From assembly GCA_051954235.1 (NCBI GenBank), contig JBQCHY010000035.1:57815-121814 (forward strand): a DNA stretch of 64,000 nucleotides, given 5' to 3'. This stretch comes from 62-47 sp051954235 (GTDB lineage: Bacteria; Pseudomonadota; Alphaproteobacteria; Rhizobiales; Xanthobacteraceae). The notes beneath the pieces are model-generated. The model was not told the DNA's origin and searched no databases. It saw only the letters and a list, made by a program, of their open reading frames with translations. Position numbers and translations under genes: made by a program. This document shows positions 42,100 to 50,770 of this stretch, piece after piece (position 1 is the first letter of the stretch; each line of letters begins with the position of its first letter).

Positions 42100-44796
42100 C
42101 TAATGCAGTGTCGAGGTCTCTGACGGCACCTGTTGCCGCGGGTCGATCATCGGCAGTGGGGCCGGGCGCAGGCCGATCAGTTCGGCCGAGCGGGTCCAGG
42201 TGTAGCGCCAGAACGCGAACGAATTGACTCGCGACAGCTCGAGTGTCGCCAGCGCCACCGCCGACAGGAACGGCAGGCTCTGCAACACCAGCACGCCGGC
42301 GAAGATGTAGATCTCGGTGATCTGCCGAAAGCTGTTGGAAGCCACGAGAACCACGGCGCCGAGCAGCAGCAGTGCGCCGATCACCGCTTCCCAGAACGCC
42401 TGGAATTCGATCGACATTCGCGACAGGCCGCCCTTCGAGGTGCGGGCGAAGGGCAGGTGCTCCGTGATCAGGCCGTTCGCGACGGCGCGCGACACGGTCC
42501 ACTGCACCGACATCGCTGCGATCATGGCGCCCAGCATTTGGCCGCGCTTGAGTGTAACGCGCAGTTTGTAGAGTGACAGGAAGTGCGCCATCGAGACGAC
42601 GAAGGCTGCGATGATCGGCAGCGTCAAAATCTTGTCGGGAATGGCGATGTCGGCGAAGGCAACGATCGGCACCCACACCAAATTGAGCAGGGCGACCAGC
42701 ACGCCGAGACTTTCGGCGCCGAGCCAGTTTAGCCAACCGAGCGCGAATTCGCGCTTCTGGTCCGGGCTCAGCCGGCTCGCGCCGGGCAGGAAGCGCCGCC
42801 AATGCTTCTTGACGATCTGGAAGCCGCCATAAGCCCATCGGTGGCGCTGTTTCTTGAACGCCTCGTAAGTATCGGGCAGCAGGCCGTGGCCGTAGCGCTT
42901 TCGCGTGTAGTGCGTCAGCCAGCCCTGTTCGATGATGGCGAGGCCGAGGTCGGTGTCCTCGCAAATGGTATCGCCGGCCCAGCCGCCGGCCTTGTCCATC
43001 GCCTCGCGGCGGATCAGGCACATGGTGCCGTGGACGATGATGGAATTGGTCTCGTTGCGCTGGACCATGCCGATGTCGAAGAAACCGGCATATTCGCCAT
43101 TCATGGCGTAGTGCATCAGCGACAGGTCTTCGTCGCGGTGGTCCTGCGGCGCCTGCACCAGGCCGACGCGCGGATCGTCGAAGGCTGGGACGAGATCCTT
43201 CAGCCAATCGGGCTGGACCACATAATCGGCGTCGATGATGCCGATGATCTCGGCGTCGGCGGCGGTACGGTCCATGGCGATGCGCAGTGCGCCCGCCTTG
43301 AAGCCTTTCACCTTCTCGGCGTTGATGAACTTGAAGCGCTCGCCGAGCATCCGGCAATGATCCTGGATCGGTTGCCAGAACGCCGGGTCGGGCGTGTTGT
43401 TGATGATGACCACGCATTCGAAGTTCGGATAGTCGAGGCGCGCCACCGCATCGAGCGTCTGCTTCAGCATCTCCGGAGGCTCGAAATAGGCCGGGACGTG
43501 GATCGACACCATCGGGTGCTTGCGATCGGGAGCGGAGGCGGCGGCCGCCGTCTTCTCAGGCGAGAGCAGCCGAACCGGGCGGTGGCCGAACGCGATGGTC
43601 GCGATCTCCTCGATGCGCGCCATTGCGATCAGGATCAGCGGCACGAGCAGAATCAGGCCCAGCGTCATGGCGAACGCCGAACCCCAGACGAAATAGTGGC
43701 CGTTCCAGTAGGCGAACACGGTCGCGACCCAGGCGCCGACGCCATTGGCGGCAACCGACAGCATCCCGGCTTGCAACACCGTCGGTCTGTACAGGCGGAA
43801 GATCGGCAGTGACAGCAGCACGCCGATCAACAGCGCGATGCCGGCCTGCTTCCAATAGGCCTGATCGACGACCGGTCCGGTCCAGTTGAATTTCGGCTCG
43901 CGGCTGGCGTTGAGGACACCCCAATACGGACCGACGCCGCCTTCGAAATATTTCCACGGCTGATCGATGGCTTCGACGATGTTGTATTCCATGCCGATCG
44001 ATTCAGCGCGGGTGACGAAATTGCGCAGCACCACCGCCTGTTCGAACGATCCGGGGACGGCGTTCTTAAGATTGTAGCCCGCCGACGGCCAGCCGAATTC
44101 GGCGATGACGATGCGCTTGCCCGGGAACGCGTCGCGGAGTTTCTGATAGATAATCAGAGCCTGCTCGACGGCCTGCTTGTCGGAGAAGCCTTCCCAGTAC
44201 GGCAGGATATGCGCGGCAATGAAGTCGACCGACGACGCCAGCTCCGGATGCTCGAGCCAGATATTCCAGATTTCACCAGTTGTGACAGGCACATTGACCT
44301 GGCTTTTAACTCGCTGGATGAGCTTGATGAGGTCGTCGACCTTCTGATCGGCGCGGTAGATGGTTTCGTTGCCGACGACGATACCGTTGACGTTGCTGTT
44401 GTGCTTGGCGAGATCGACGGCGGCCTGAAGTTCGCGCTCGTTGCGGTCGACGTGTTTGTCGATCCAGGCGCCGACCGTCACCTTGATGCCAACTTCATTG
44501 GCAAGCGGCGGCACCAGTTCGACGCCGCCGGTGGATGAGTAGAGACGCACGGCCCGCGTGAGCGGCGCCAGCACCTTCATGTCGGCGCGAATTTTCTCGA
44601 CGGTCGGGATGTTGTCGACATCCGGATGCCCGGAGCCGTCGAATGGCGCATAGGATACGCTCGGCAACATGCCGGTGAAATCGGGAGCTGGCAGTTTCTC
44701 CCGCAAGACGCCCCAGATGGCGGCGTGGACGGCAGTAACGAACAACAGAACGGCGACGACAGCGCGCATCGCGACTAAACCATTTCGGGGCAGCAT
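42100..44796 (-). CDS. ndvB: Cyclic beta-glucan synthase, GH17-like domain fused to GT2 transferase
   Basis: The protein has 898 residues. After an N-terminal membrane segment, residues 45-310 form a GH17-like domain with VVGNE (acid Glu) and AEFGWPS (nucleophile Glu). Two membrane segments follow, then a processive GT2 domain with IIDADYV, CEDTDLG and QRHRW, and several C-terminal membrane spans. This architecture and size (about 100 kDa) agree with Bradyrhizobium NdvB, which makes beta-1,3/1,6 cyclic glucans for the periplasm, needed for osmotic adaptation and legume symbiosis. It lies near ndvC as in Bradyrhizobium. Confidence 0.8.
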   Translation of the reverse strand: MLPRNGLVAMRAVVAVLLFVTAVHAAIWGVLREKLPAPDFTGMLPSVSYAPFDGSGHPDVDNIPTVEKIRADMKVLAPLTRAVRLYSSTGGVELVPPLANEVGIKVTVGAWIDKHVDRNERELQAAVDLAKHNSNVNGIVVGNETIYRADQKVDDLIKLIQRVKSQVNVPVTTGEIWNIWLEHPELASSVDFIAAHILPYWEGFSDKQAVEQALIIYQKLRDAFPGKRIVIAEFGWPSAGYNLKNAVPGSFEQAVVLRNFVTRAESIGMEYNIVEAIDQPWKYFEGGVGPYWGVLNASREPKFNWTGPVVDQAYWKQAGIALLIGVLLSLPIFRLYRPTVLQAGMLSVAANGVGAWVATVFAYWNGHYFVWGSAFAMTLGLILLVPLILIAMARIEEIATIAFGHRPVRLLSPEKTAAAASAPDRKHPMVSIHVPAYFEPPEMLKQTLDAVARLDYPNFECVVIINNTPDPAFWQPIQDHCRMLGERFKFINAEKVKGFKAGALRIAMDRTAADAEIIGIIDADYVVQPDWLKDLVPAFDDPRVGLVQAPQDHRDEDLSLMHYAMNGEYAGFFDIGMVQRNETNSIIVHGTMCLIRREAMDKAGGWAGDTICEDTDLGLAIIEQGWLTHYTRKRYGHGLLPDTYEAFKKQRHRWAYGGFQIVKKHWRRFLPGASRLSPDQKREFALGWLNWLGAESLGVLVALLNLVWVPIVAFADIAIPDKILTLPIIAAFVVSMAHFLSLYKLRVTLKRGQMLGAMIAAMSVQWTVSRAVANGLITEHLPFARTSKGGLSRMSIEFQAFWEAVIGALLLLGAVVLVASNSFRQITEIYIFAGVLVLQSLPFLSAVALATLELSRVNSFAFWRYTWTRSAELIGLRPAPLPMIDPRQQVPSETSTLH

Positions 44797-44957
44797 GACA
44801 GGTGAGCGGATCGGTCCCCTCGATCCGTCAGAAGCTGCGGCAGGGCGAGCATATCAATGCCACAGCAATTATCCACTCGTATGACGCGATGGCATTTTCC
44901 AGGCGACAAGAAGAGCAAACCGGGCACGATCCGGTTCGTTCCAAGGCAGTGCGCCAA

Positions 44958-45548
44958 TTATTTCGCCGGTGCCGGCGTCGGCGCAGCGGCTGGGGCCTGC
45001 TGAGGAGCCGATGCAGCCGGTGCGCTGGCGGCGGGCGCGTTCGGTTGTGCGCCGGCATTCGCAGTCTGCGGCTGGGCGTTCGGATTGATCCAGCAGGCGT
45101 GAACACGGCTGTTCAGGCTGTCGGGCACCTTCGGGTCGATGGCGCCGAAGCGGACCAGACAGCGGAATGTCGCCTGGACATGGCCGCCGGGGCAGCCGAA
45201 GCGATCGTAGAGATCGAGGTGACGAAAAGCGGTATCGAGATCGTCGCGCCACATCAGCACCACGACGCGCCGGCCGAGCCAGACGCACTCCGGATTGCCA
45301 GCCGGGCCGTTGATCGCCTTAGAAGCCTCGGCAAATTCGTCGGCCTTGCGCTGGCTGTCCCTGGCGGCGGCTTCCGCTGCGGTCGCCGGATTGGCAGTGT
45401 TGGACTGCGCGGGCTTTGCTGTCTGATCCTGCGCGCGGAGATCGCCGCTTTGGGCGATGGCGCCCCCGACGCCAAGCATCAGTGCCAGTCCCGGCACGGC
45501 CAATGTCCGCATCAACGCAGTTCGCAGTTCAGCTCGTATCTGACGCAT
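44958..45548 (-). CDS. Secreted protein between the ndv genes (NdvD-like)
   Basis: The protein has 196 residues from ATG 45546-45548, giving a signal peptide that ends near AIAQS; a frame to 45695 would bury it. The mature part has ECVWLGRRVVVLMWRDDLDTAFRHLDLYDRFGCPGG and a proline/alanine-rich C-terminus of about 45 residues. In Bradyrhizobium a gene called ndvD lies between ndvB and ndvC and is needed for glucan synthesis; position suggests the same gene here, but sequence identity was not checked. It is downstream of no obvious terminator. Confidence 0.6.
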   Translation of the reverse strand: MRQIRAELRTALMRTLAVPGLALMLGVGGAIAQSGDLRAQDQTAKPAQSNTANPATAAEAAARDSQRKADEFAEASKAINGPAGNPECVWLGRRVVVLMWRDDLDTAFRHLDLYDRFGCPGGHVQATFRCLVRFGAIDPKVPDSLNSRVHACWINPNAQPQTANAGAQPNAPAASAPAASAPQQAPAAAPTPAPAK

Positions 45549-45878
45549 GCCGTCCCCGGTTTTGATACCCTGATGCCCGCCCGTGGCAAAAATCACTGCT
45601 GAGATGCCGCGAAAATGGGTCCCCAATGCGGCGAAGCGCAGTTCCGGATTCCATGAAACACAAAATGCTTTTTGTCTAGTAAAGGCGGTCATCACGTACC
45701 GGGTCAGAATGACGCCGAGACAAGAAGTATGGGATTGCGGCGGCGCGGCTCTTGGCAGAGCGCCGGTGATTAGCTAATCGACGATTCCGGCGCTTTCCGC
45801 TGGCGGTTCAATTCCGTGAGAACCTGAGCTGCTCTTCGATTCGGATATTTTCCTCGGCGGGCAATCCCACCCGGCAGG
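45549..45878. other. Divergent intergenic region before ndvC
   Basis: About 330 bases between the divergent ndvD-like and ndvC genes. No gene, repeat or RNA is evident. It should contain promoters for both directions; 45660-45700 is the most AT-rich part. Confidence 0.4.
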
Positions 45879-47519
45879 ATGTCTTCCAGGAGGATCGGGC
45901 CAATTTCGTTGCGAACGCCGTTAGCACTGTTGTTCCTGTCGTTATGCGCGATCGCCGCCATCTGGTGGTGGTTGGCCATGCCGATCTCCTTGGCGCGTGC
46001 GCCGATCGATCCGGCGGCGAAACTGGAGTGTGTTTCCTACGCGCCGTTCCGTGGCGACCAGAGCCCGCTGGTGAAGGGGACAATGATCCCGCCGGAGCAG
46101 ATCGCCCAGGACTTCGCGCAGCTTGCCAGGATATCGAAGTGCGTCCGCACCTATTCGGTCCAGAACGGTCTCGACAAGGCACCCGAACTGGCGCGCAAGG
46201 CGGGGCTCAAGTTGATCCTCGGCATCTGGCTGGGAAGCAACCGCGTCGACAACGTCGTCGAGATCGCGACTGCCGTGCACCTTGCGAAGACCTATGCGGA
46301 TGTCATCAGCGCGGTCGTTGTTGGCAACGAGGTGCTGCTGCGCGGCGAGATGACGGCAGCCGATCTCGCAGCGAATATCCGTTCGGTCAAGGCGCAGGTG
46401 AAGGTGCCGGTGACCTATGCCGACGTCTGGGAATACTGGCTGCGTAACCGCGACATCTATGACGCGGTCGATTTCGTCACCATTCACATCCTGCCATATT
46501 GGGAAGACCTCCCGATTCCGGCGCGTTATGCCGCCACCCATGTCGACTCGATCCGCAAGCGCGTGGCGGTGGCGTTTCCGGGCAAGGAAATCCTGATTGG
46601 TGAAACCGGCTGGCCGAGCGCCGGGCGGATGCGGGAAGGGGCATTGCCCTCCCGTGCCAATCAGGCGCGCGTCGTGTCCGAAATTCTCACTTTGGCGAAG
46701 CGGGAAAACTTCCGCGTCAATCTGATCGAAGCCTACGACCAGCCGTGGAAGCGTCAGCTTGAGGGCACGGTCGGTGGCTATTGGGGATTGATCGACGCCA
46801 AGGCGCGCGCGGAAAAGTATCCCGCAGGCGTGCCCATCAATAACTTCCCGATGTGGAAGCAGGAGATGGCTGCCGGGATGGTGCTCTGCGTCCTGATCTT
46901 CGTGGTGGCGATGTGGACCGCGCGCCGGCGGCCGTGGGCGCCGCGGTTCGGGACGTGGCTGGGCGTCGCCGGGTCCGCGACCGCGGCCGGCGCGCTGCTT
47001 GGTGTGGCAATCGATAAGTTGCTGACCGAAAGCCTCGGGATCGGCGGTTGGACGCAATGGGGCCTGTTGCTGGCTGCGGGTATTTTGGCGCCGCTGCTTG
47101 CCGCCAGCGTCCAGATGTCGGGCCGGCCGCTTCCTACGTTTGTCGAGGTATTGGGACCGCGCGCCGGGCGGATAACCTCGCGGCGGATGCTGCTGTTGGG
47201 TTTGACGCTCGGCGTGACGACGGTGATCGCGACCGAGACTGCGCTCGGTCTTGTCTTCGATCCGCGCTACAAGGATTTCCCCTTTGCGGCGCTAACGATG
47301 GCGGTGGTCCCGTTCTGGATGCTGATGGTGTTCAACCGCCCGCACGCCGGCGCGCGACCGATGGCTGAAGCCGTGTTCGGCGGATTGCTGGTGATCGCTT
47401 CCGCTTATATCGCCTTCAACGAAGGCATCGCCAACTGGCAGTCGCTGTGGACCTGCCTGGTCTACGTGATGTTGGGGATCACACTGTGGCGGGCGCGGGC
47501 CGCGCAAAGCCCAGGATAA
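45879..47519 (+). CDS. ndvC: GH17-like glucan-modifying membrane protein (NdvC-like)
   Basis: The protein has 546 residues (about 60 kDa). An N-terminal membrane segment is followed by a GH17-like domain with both acidic residues: VVGNE and GETGWPS. The C-terminal 230 residues carry about eight membrane spans. NdvC of Bradyrhizobium has this size and layout and is needed for beta-1,6 links in the cyclic glucan. The domain is clearly paralogous to that of NdvB. Its 3' end overlaps a convergent gene by 41 bases. Confidence 0.8.
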   Translation: MSSRRIGPISLRTPLALLFLSLCAIAAIWWWLAMPISLARAPIDPAAKLECVSYAPFRGDQSPLVKGTMIPPEQIAQDFAQLARISKCVRTYSVQNGLDKAPELARKAGLKLILGIWLGSNRVDNVVEIATAVHLAKTYADVISAVVVGNEVLLRGEMTAADLAANIRSVKAQVKVPVTYADVWEYWLRNRDIYDAVDFVTIHILPYWEDLPIPARYAATHVDSIRKRVAVAFPGKEILIGETGWPSAGRMREGALPSRANQARVVSEILTLAKRENFRVNLIEAYDQPWKRQLEGTVGGYWGLIDAKARAEKYPAGVPINNFPMWKQEMAAGMVLCVLIFVVAMWTARRRPWAPRFGTWLGVAGSATAAGALLGVAIDKLLTESLGIGGWTQWGLLLAAGILAPLLAASVQMSGRPLPTFVEVLGPRAGRITSRRMLLLGLTLGVTTVIATETALGLVFDPRYKDFPFAALTMAVVPFWMLMVFNRPHAGARPMAEAVFGGLLVIASAYIAFNEGIANWQSLWTCLVYVMLGITLWRARAAQSPG

Positions 47520-47859
47520 GCAACCCGATCGCAATCCCCGAAAGCGCGACGTTGTAGAGCACGATGCCGGCGCCGGCAGCCACCAGCCCGACGGTGAGCA
47601 GGACGATCGACGGCCGCATAACGTGCAGAACGGCGACGATCACCGCCACGATTCCGAATACCGAGTTCCGGAACAAGTAAGTCGCGACCGCCCGTGCCTT
47701 GCAAAGGTAGCTTTGCAGGCCGGCGTCGCAAGCGAGCGTCACGGTCGATAACTCGATGGCGAGATAGCGCACATAGAGCGCATAGCCGACGGTGACGAAG
47801 CCGACGACCATCAGCCACTGAACCTGATACGGCGTCAGGCGGAACGGATCTTTTTTCAT
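47479..47859 (-). CDS. Small inner-membrane protein of unknown function
   Basis: The protein has 126 residues and four hydrophobic spans (residues 13-33, 56-76, 77-95 and 98-118 roughly). Three cysteines cluster at LACDAGLQSYLC in the first loop. No family is recognised. It overlaps ndvC tail-to-tail by 41 bases. Confidence 0.7.
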   Translation of the reverse strand: MKKDPFRLTPYQVQWLMVVGFVTVGYALYVRYLAIELSTVTLACDAGLQSYLCKARAVATYLFRNSVFGIVAVIVAVLHVMRPSIVLLTVGLVAAGAGIVLYNVALSGIAIGLLILGFARPAPATV

Positions 47860-47958
47860 GACGCGACTATGGTTCGGATCAAGTGGAGGGGCAAGCCGGA
47901 GCGGGCGGCCGAGGCGTGCGCCCTGTGCATGACGTTGCCGCTCGTGGCGGAAACAAGG

Positions 47959-49113
47959 CTATCGCGACGGCGTGGCCGGTGAAGCCGGTAGCGTTCGGGA
48001 AGGCGAGGTAGCCGCCGGCTTTTCGCGCGTGGCGTGGCGCGTGTTCGATCGCCGGTGCGGCGGGTGCGGAGCGGCCGCGGGTTCCGCGCCCATAGCCAGT
48101 TGCTGCCCCTCAAACGTAGTGGTCGCACAACTGTGGCGGCTGGCAGTGATGGCGGCGCAAATCCCGGCGGCCCGCGCGGCATCGTCGAGCGGGCCAGCGA
48201 TCAGGCGCAGTTCCACGCCCGTCGCTCCCTTGCGTTCCTTCAGCCCGATCACCGGTCGCAAATCGGTGAAAACCGATGGATGGGCGGCAGTCACGCGGCG
48301 CCACAATGCACGAAGGCCACCGATGGAACGGGCCGTCCCCAGATCGACGCCGAACCGTGTCCGCGGTACCGAGACTTCGGCTGTGGGCTCGGCGCGGATC
48401 GAGGCCGTGACGTCGGGTGCGGTGGTCGACGCTTCCAGTTTTGCCTCCGGTGTTGCGAGCGGCTTGGCGGAATCGGCAGACGATGAAACGTCCGATGCCG
48501 CCACCCCCGGCTGGTCCGGTGGTGTCGCGGCAGCCTGCGTCGTGGGGCTTGCCGTCGCGGTCGCCGGCGGTTCGTTGCCTCGGGATTGCTGTGATGGAAC
48601 GGTCGGCGGCTGATTGGTGGCTGTGGTCTTAGATGATGACGGCGTCGTCGCCATCGGAGCAGCGGTTTTCAAATCCGGGACGACGAGCGGCGGAATCGAT
48701 GCGGCGAGATGGGAAAACGCGGTGTTTTGGCGGGTGATCGAGCCCGTCACCGACTCTAATCCCTGTTCGAGCGCGGTTGCACGGGCATAGAGGCGGTCGC
48801 GGTCGCTGTTGAGGGTGTCGATGGCTGCTGACAGGCGTCGGATATTGTTTCGGCTGTCCCGCGCGATGGCTTGAATCTGTTCTGATTGCCGCGCCAGATC
48901 GGCAACCGCCACATGATCCTGCCGCTTGTGCACGTAGGATTGATTGGCCAGGACGGCGATGGTGACAGCGCCCACCGCTCCGACGCCCCATGAGGCCAGC
49001 CGCCACGGCGTCCGCCGGTCGTAGGCGTCCTCGTCGGCGAGGAGACCGGCCTGCACGGCCTCCAGATCATGCGCGACCACGTCGTCAGCCAGTTTTTTGC
49101 CGCGTTTTGCCAT
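47959..49113 (-). CDS. Membrane-anchored protein with coiled coil and C-terminal periplasmic domain
   Basis: The protein has 384 residues from ATG 49113, with AGGA upstream. A basic cytoplasmic N-terminus is followed by one membrane span near WRLASWGVGAVGAVTIAVLA. A coiled coil (about residues 75-135) and a Ser/Thr/Pro/Ala-rich linker follow. The C-terminal block RFGVDLGTARSIGGLRALWRRV has the form of a SPOR-like domain, as do similar proteins in this group. It may act at the cell wall or division site; that is inference. Confidence 0.7.
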   Translation of the reverse strand: MAKRGKKLADDVVAHDLEAVQAGLLADEDAYDRRTPWRLASWGVGAVGAVTIAVLANQSYVHKRQDHVAVADLARQSEQIQAIARDSRNNIRRLSAAIDTLNSDRDRLYARATALEQGLESVTGSITRQNTAFSHLAASIPPLVVPDLKTAAPMATTPSSSKTTATNQPPTVPSQQSRGNEPPATATASPTTQAAATPPDQPGVAASDVSSSADSAKPLATPEAKLEASTTAPDVTASIRAEPTAEVSVPRTRFGVDLGTARSIGGLRALWRRVTAAHPSVFTDLRPVIGLKERKGATGVELRLIAGPLDDAARAAGICAAITASRHSCATTTFEGQQLAMGAEPAAAPHPPHRRSNTRHATREKPAATSPSRTLPASPATPSR

Positions 49114-49278
49114 TAGATCCTGTCGGCCCCCCAACGCCGGCGAATCACGCCATGAACCATATCAAAAATACCACCGGTCCTCATCGACCGATGGACTGGA
49201 GTCGTGCCGCGGGTTTGATCTTTGGCAAAAAGTGCTTATTGACGGGCGATATTCTCAGGATCGCTCGCAGGAATTCAT

Positions 49279-50634
49279 ATGGCTGGCAGAACTACCCTCA
49301 CCATCGTCCTGGCGGCCGGAGAAGGCACGCGGATGCGGTCGTCTATGCCGAAGGTGCTGCACCCGGTGGCGGGCCAATCGCTGCTGGCGCATGTGCTGGG
49401 CGCGGCCCCCAAGGGAGATGGCGCCGCGCTCGCGGTAGTGGTGGGACCGGATCATCAGGCGGTGGCCGACGAAGCACGGCGCATCCGTGCTGAGGCCGGC
49501 ATTTATGTCCAGACCGAACGGCTTGGCACCGCCCATGCCGTGATGGCGGCACGCGAAGCGGTCGCGCAAGGTTACGACGATCTGCTGATCGCATTCGGTG
49601 ATACGCCGCTGATTTCTGCCGCAACGTTCGAGCGGCTGCGCGCCCCATTGGCGGCCGGCGCTGGACTGGCGGTGCTGGGATTCCATGCCGCCGATCCAAC
49701 CGGATATGGCCGGCTGGTGGTGGAGGGCGGACAGCTAGTGGCAATCCGCGAGCAGGCCGACGCCAGCGCCGCGGAGCGGGCGATCACGCTATGCAACGCG
49801 GGCGTGATGGCATTCGACGGCCGCATCGCGCTCAAGGTGCTGGAGCAGATCGGTAACGCCAACAGCAAGGGCGAATACTATCTGACCGATGCAGTCGCGA
49901 TCGTCCGCGCGCTGGGTCGCGATGTGGTGGTGATCGAGACCGGCGAAGACGAAGTGCGCGGCATCAACACCAAGGCGCAACTGGCGCAAGCCGAGCAAGT
50001 GATGCAGGCACGTTTGCGTCAGGCGGCGCTCGATGCCGGGGTCACCATGATTGCACCGGAAACGGTTTTTCTTTCGGCCGATACGACCTTCGGCAAGGAT
50101 GTCACAATCGAACCCAACGTCGTGTTCGGGCTGGGCGTCAGCGTCGGCGATGGTGCGGTGATCCACGCCTTCTCCTACATCGAGAAGTCGACGATCGGTG
50201 CCAGGGCATTGGTCGGCCCATTTGCCCGGATGCGGCCGGGAACATCGCTTGGTGACGGCGCGAAGATCGGAAACTTCGTCGAGACCAAAGCTGCGATCAT
50301 CGATGCCGGCGCCAAGGTCAATCATCTCACCTACATCGGCGATGCGCATATCGGCGCCAAAGCGAACATCGGCGCAGGTACCATCACCTGTAACTACGAT
50401 GGTTTCGACAAGTACAAGACCATCATCGGCAAGGGCGCATTCATCGGATCGAACTCGTCGCTGGTCGCGCCGGTGCGGATCGGCGACGGGGCCTATATTG
50501 GCTCCGGTTCGGTGATCACGAAGGATGTCGCAGACAACGCCCTGGCCATCGGGCGGGGGCAGCAGACGGCGCGCGAAAACTGGGCAACCCGGTTCCGCGA
50601 TGCTAAGGCGGCCGCGAAGGCCGAGCGCAAGTGA
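49279..50634 (+). CDS. glmU: Bifunctional UDP-GlcNAc pyrophosphorylase/GlcN-1-P acetyltransferase
   Basis: The protein has 451 residues. The N-terminal uridylyltransferase has LAAGEGTRMRS and the metal-binding region; the C-terminal half is a left-handed beta helix (GPFARMRPGT, IGNFVETK, GAGTITCNYDG). It makes UDP-N-acetylglucosamine for peptidoglycan and lipopolysaccharide. glmS follows 136 bases downstream. Confidence 0.97.
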   Translation: MAGRTTLTIVLAAGEGTRMRSSMPKVLHPVAGQSLLAHVLGAAPKGDGAALAVVVGPDHQAVADEARRIRAEAGIYVQTERLGTAHAVMAAREAVAQGYDDLLIAFGDTPLISAATFERLRAPLAAGAGLAVLGFHAADPTGYGRLVVEGGQLVAIREQADASAAERAITLCNAGVMAFDGRIALKVLEQIGNANSKGEYYLTDAVAIVRALGRDVVVIETGEDEVRGINTKAQLAQAEQVMQARLRQAALDAGVTMIAPETVFLSADTTFGKDVTIEPNVVFGLGVSVGDGAVIHAFSYIEKSTIGARALVGPFARMRPGTSLGDGAKIGNFVETKAAIIDAGAKVNHLTYIGDAHIGAKANIGAGTITCNYDGFDKYKTIIGKGAFIGSNSSLVAPVRIGDGAYIGSGSVITKDVADNALAIGRGQQTARENWATRFRDAKAAAKAERK

Positions 50635-50770
50635 GTTTCTGACGAGTTAAGAGATTCGCTTAACTCTGTGGCAATTCGCAATAATTCTTGAGTACCCGGC
50701 TATTAGAATTTCTCGTTATGAGACGCCCGTGCCGATTCTGGCGCGGCTTGAACCGAAGAGATAAATTTGC

